From assembly GCA_021847575.1 (NCBI GenBank), contig JAJZQO010000021.1:1-36165 (forward strand): a DNA stretch of 36,165 nt, written 5' to 3'. Positions within the stretch are counted from its first letter, which is position 1; each line of letters opens with the position of its first letter. The notes under the pieces were generated by a model, which was given only the letters and a program-made list of their open reading frames with translations, was not told where the DNA came from and did no database searches. Below are positions 33,963 to 36,165 of this stretch, one piece after another. This DNA is from Bacillota bacterium (lineage in GTDB: Bacteria > Bacillota > Sulfobacillia > JAJZYS01 > JAJYTV01). Made by a program: the position numbers and the translations under genes.

Positions 33963-34991
33963 TCAAAGCGACTCGTCCGACAGGTCCTCGACGCTTAGCA
34001 CGGCCGCTCCGTCGACGCGGCTCGCCTTCATGTCCCGCAGGGCCAGGTTGGCGTCCCTGAACGGGTAGATGGTGTGCTCCGCACGGATGTCGAGCCGGTC
34101 CGCCAGGGCCATGAACTCATGCGCATCCTGCGCCGTGAGGTTCGCCACGCTGCGCAGGGTGCGCTCGCCATAGAGCAGCGCGTACGGCATCCTCGGGATG
34201 TCGCTCATGTGGATCGCGTTGATCGCCACCGTGCCGCCTGGCCGCACCGCGGCCAGGGCCCGCGGCACCACGTCCCCAACGGGCGCGAACGTCACCGCAC
34301 AGTCCGCGGCATGCGGCGCCCGTTCGTCGAGACGACCGGCCCAAGCGGCGCCCAGCGAGATCGCAAGGCGCCGGTGCGATTCCCCGCGGGTGTAGACGTA
34401 GACCTGCGCGCCCTGGCGCGCCGCGAGCTGCAGCACGAGGTGGGCGGAGGCCCCGAAGCCGAAGAGGGCGACACTCCTGCCCGGCTCGAAGCCCGAGAGG
34501 CGCAAGGACCTGTAACCGATCACGCCGGCGCACAGGAGAGGCGCGGCGGCCGCCGTGTCCAGCCGCTCCGGAATGGGCACCGTGTAGGCGAACGGCACCG
34601 TCATCCACTCGGCGTAGCCCCCATCGCCGTGCAGGCCGTTGAACTCCGCCCGCTCGCAGAGGTTCTCCTCGCCACGCAGACAGGCGGGACAGGTGCCGCA
34701 CGCCCTGCGCAGCCAGTACGCCCCGAGGCGCGTGCCAAGGGCCGTCCGCGGCACGCCTTGCCCGACCGCATCGACGAGGCCGATCACCTGATGACCCGGC
34801 ACGATCGGCAGGCGCGGCAGGGCGAGCTCGCCCTCGGCGGTGTGCAGATCGGTGTGGCAGACCCCGCACGCCGCAACGCGCAAGCGCACTTCGCCAGGTC
34901 CCGGTTCGGGCATGGGCAGTTCACGCAACACCAGTGGTCCCTCGGACCCCTCCGCGATCTTGGCAGGCCTCTCGAGCGTCCATGCGCGCAT
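33963..34991 (-). CDS. zinc-dependent alcohol dehydrogenase (MDR family)
   Basis: The 342-residue enzyme has catalytic zinc residues in [15 protein letters not shown] (Cys45) and PGHQVIG (His67). Structural-zinc cysteines are in [15 protein letters not shown] (98, 101, 104, 112). The cofactor motif [20 protein letters not shown] follows, together with [15 protein letters not shown]. This order is typical of the zinc-binding alcohol dehydrogenases of the AdhP/AdhA type, which use NAD(P). ATG 34991 follows GAGGAAGTGG; a much longer open frame upstream is not coding. It is divergent from dppA, so they may share a control region. The physiological alcohol or aldehyde is unknown. Confidence 0.92.
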   Translation of the reverse strand: MRAWTLERPAKIAEGSEGPLVLRELPMPEPGPGEVRLRVAACGVCHTDLHTAEGELALPRLPIVPGHQVIGLVDAVGQGVPRTALGTRLGAYWLRRACGTCPACLRGEENLCERAEFNGLHGDGGYAEWMTVPFAYTVPIPERLDTAAAAPLLCAGVIGYRSLRLSGFEPGRSVALFGFGASAHLVLQLAARQGAQVYVYTRGESHRRLAISLGAAWAGRLDERAPHAADCAVTFAPVGDVVPRALAAVRPGGTVAINAIHMSDIPRMPYALLYGERTLRSVANLTAQDAHEFMALADRLDIRAEHTIYPFRDANLALRDMKASRVDGAAVLSVEDLSDESL

Positions 34992-35183
34992 CGCGTTCCA
35001 CTTCCTCACGCAGGGCCTATCCTTGGCAAACCTCATCGTGCCGCACAGTCCGCGAAGGCGCAAACGCAAAAGAGGACGGCATCTCCCGAGACGCGCAGGG
35101 AGGGCCAAAGGGCAAGTGGGCGAAGAGGGTTGTACCGGGCCTCGGCCCGGATCCGGACCATGCGCGCGAGGAGGAATCGTGGG

Positions 35184-35996
35184 ATGCGCGTCTACATTTC
35201 GGCCGACATCGAGGGCACGGCCGGCGTCAGCGGCCGGTCGCAGACCGCGGTGACCGGCGAGGGCTACCAGGCCGCCTGCCGCCTGATGACGGAGGAGGTC
35301 AACGCCGCCGTCGACGGTGCCTTCCGCGGCGGAGCCCACGAGGTCGTGGTGAACGACTCCCACGGCCAGATGCTGAACATCATCCTTGAGCTCCTGGATC
35401 CCCGCGCCGACCTGCTGCACGGCGCCCCCAAGCCATGGAGCATGGTCGAGGGGCTCGACGGCTCCTTCGACCTCCTGGTCTGCACAGGCTACCACGCGAG
35501 GGCCGGGAGCGCAGGCACCCTGGCGCACACCTACAGCAGCGCCGTCGTGCATGAGGTGACGCTCTGCGGCGCGCCTGTGGGGGAGTTCGCGCTGAACGCG
35601 TACTACGCGGGCAGCTACGGTGTCCGGGCAGGTGCCGTCGCCGGCGACGACGAGCTCGAGCGCGAGGTCAGGGCTCTCTCGGGGGCCATCCGCTTCGCTC
35701 GCGTCAAGGAGGCGCGCGGGCGTTTCGGCGCGCTGTCCAAGGGCGCCGAGCGGTCGCGCGCCATGATCCGCGACGCGGTGGCGGACGCCTGCAGTGCGCA
35801 GGACCTGCCGGTTCTCGCGCCGCCCGAAATGCCGGACCTCGTCGCCACCTTCATGCATCCGGGCCAGGCCCAGGTGGCAGCGCTCTGCCCTGGCTCAGAG
35901 CGCGTCTCGCCGGTTTCTCTGCGCTTTCGCCATCCCGAGTTCCGGGAGGTCTTCCGGGCCCTGCGCGCCATGATCACGCTCGCCTCGACCGTCTAG
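35184..35996 (+). CDS. dppA: D-aminopeptidase (M55 family, DppA)
   Basis: The 270-residue zinc peptidase carries the full family signature: [15 protein letters not shown] (Asp8, Glu10 bind zinc), [10 protein letters not shown] (His60), [11 protein letters not shown] (His104), LAHTYSS (His115, catalytic) and [15 protein letters not shown] (Glu134). DppA self-compartmentalises as a decamer and releases D-Ala from D-amino-acid peptides such as those from cell wall turnover. ATG 35184 follows GAGGAGGA. In Bacillus dppA heads a dipeptide transport operon expressed at the start of sporulation; here it stands alone. Regulation is not evident. Confidence 0.95.
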   Translation: MRVYISADIEGTAGVSGRSQTAVTGEGYQAACRLMTEEVNAAVDGAFRGGAHEVVVNDSHGQMLNIILELLDPRADLLHGAPKPWSMVEGLDGSFDLLVCTGYHARAGSAGTLAHTYSSAVVHEVTLCGAPVGEFALNAYYAGSYGVRAGAVAGDDELEREVRALSGAIRFARVKEARGRFGALSKGAERSRAMIRDAVADACSAQDLPVLAPPEMPDLVATFMHPGQAQVAALCPGSERVSPVSLRFRHPEFREVFRALRAMITLASTV

Positions 35997-36010
35997 CAGC
36001 GCAAGCGGCG

Positions 36011-36049
36011 GCGAGCCCCTGCCCGCCATGAAGGCGGGCAGGGGCTCGC
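36011..36049. terminator. bidirectional hairpin between dppA and rsfS
   Basis: A perfect 17-bp stem (GCGAGCCCCTGCCCGCC pairing with its complement) has a 5-base loop. It lies 14 bp after the dppA stop and 5 bp after the convergent rsfS stop. U-tracts are weak on both sides. Confidence 0.7.
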
Positions 36050-36054
36050 GTCGT

Positions 36055-36165
36055 CTATACTTCGGCGAGGCGCGGGGCATCGCCCCAGAGGCGCTCGAGA
36101 TCGTAGAAGCGGTGCGCTTCCGGCAGCATGACGTGCACCGCGATGTCCCGGAAGTCCGCCAGAAC
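36055..36165 (-). CDS. rsfS: ribosomal silencing factor RsfS (C-terminal part)
   Basis: The last 36 codons read VLADFRDIAVHVMLPEAHRF, YDLERLWGDAP and end LAEV, which is the diagnostic C-terminus of the RsfS/YbeB/Iojap family. The protein binds ribosomal protein L14 and blocks subunit joining under nutrient limitation. The rest of the gene lies past the right edge; nadD and yqeK are common neighbours in that direction. Confidence 0.9.
   Translation of the reverse strand, partial: VLADFRDIAVHVMLPEAHRFYDLERLWGDAPRLAEV

Overview
The window is GC-rich and looks like part of a chromosome from a high-GC, spore-forming member of the Bacillota (Symbiobacterium-, Thermaerobacter- or Limnochordia-like). 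The evidence is a GerA-type germinant receptor operon, a T-box leader on a branched-chain amino acid operon, a DppA D-aminopeptidase, a YndM-like DUF2512 protein, strong GGAGG ribosome binding sites, and frequent GTG/TTG starts. The exact taxon cannot be fixed from the sequence alone. Almost all genes lie on the minus strand.

Region by region. 1-563: the start of a thiamin/HMP transporter gene (ykoE) behind a TPP riboswitch and a near-consensus promoter. 628-1272: a lone plus-strand DsbA-fold protein. 1304-8137: gerAA-gerAB-gerAC, overlapping by 4 bp each, followed 22 bp later by a large membrane-bound hybrid histidine kinase; a sigma-G-like promoter lies upstream. 8227-18385: an eight-gene operon for leucine, isoleucine and valine, in the order ilvN-ilvC-leuA-leuC-leuD-leuB-ilvB-ilvD. 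It is preceded by a T-box with a CUC (Leu) specifier and an attenuator, and closed by a strong terminator. 18565-21002: a two-gene mobile element, a DUF4338 (DruA-like) protein overlapping a DDE transposase. 21023-30519: an accessory stretch with a frameshifted orphan gene, a DUF2512 membrane protein, a chemoreceptor, a frameshifted family-4-type uracil-DNA glycosylase, feoA-feoB-feoC, a methyltransferase, and satD followed by a decayed DUF3307 membrane-protein gene. 30771-36165: tRNA-Ala(GGC), a KimA-like transporter, an unrecognised secreted protein, a zinc alcohol dehydrogenase, dppA, and the 3' end of rsfS.

The eight ilv/leu products carry out most of the valine/isoleucine and leucine pathways; the aminotransferase and threonine deaminase are not here. 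They are likely controlled together by uncharged tRNA-Leu. The Ger proteins form a germinant receptor, and the co-transcribed kinase may add a sensory output. FeoA/B/C form a ferrous iron uptake unit.

The least ordinary parts are the DruA-like/transposase element, three broken genes within about 9 kb (21-29.8 kb), the sensor kinase attached to the ger operon, the separation of ilvN from ilvB, and a structured leader of about 210 nt upstream of the T-box that I cannot assign.
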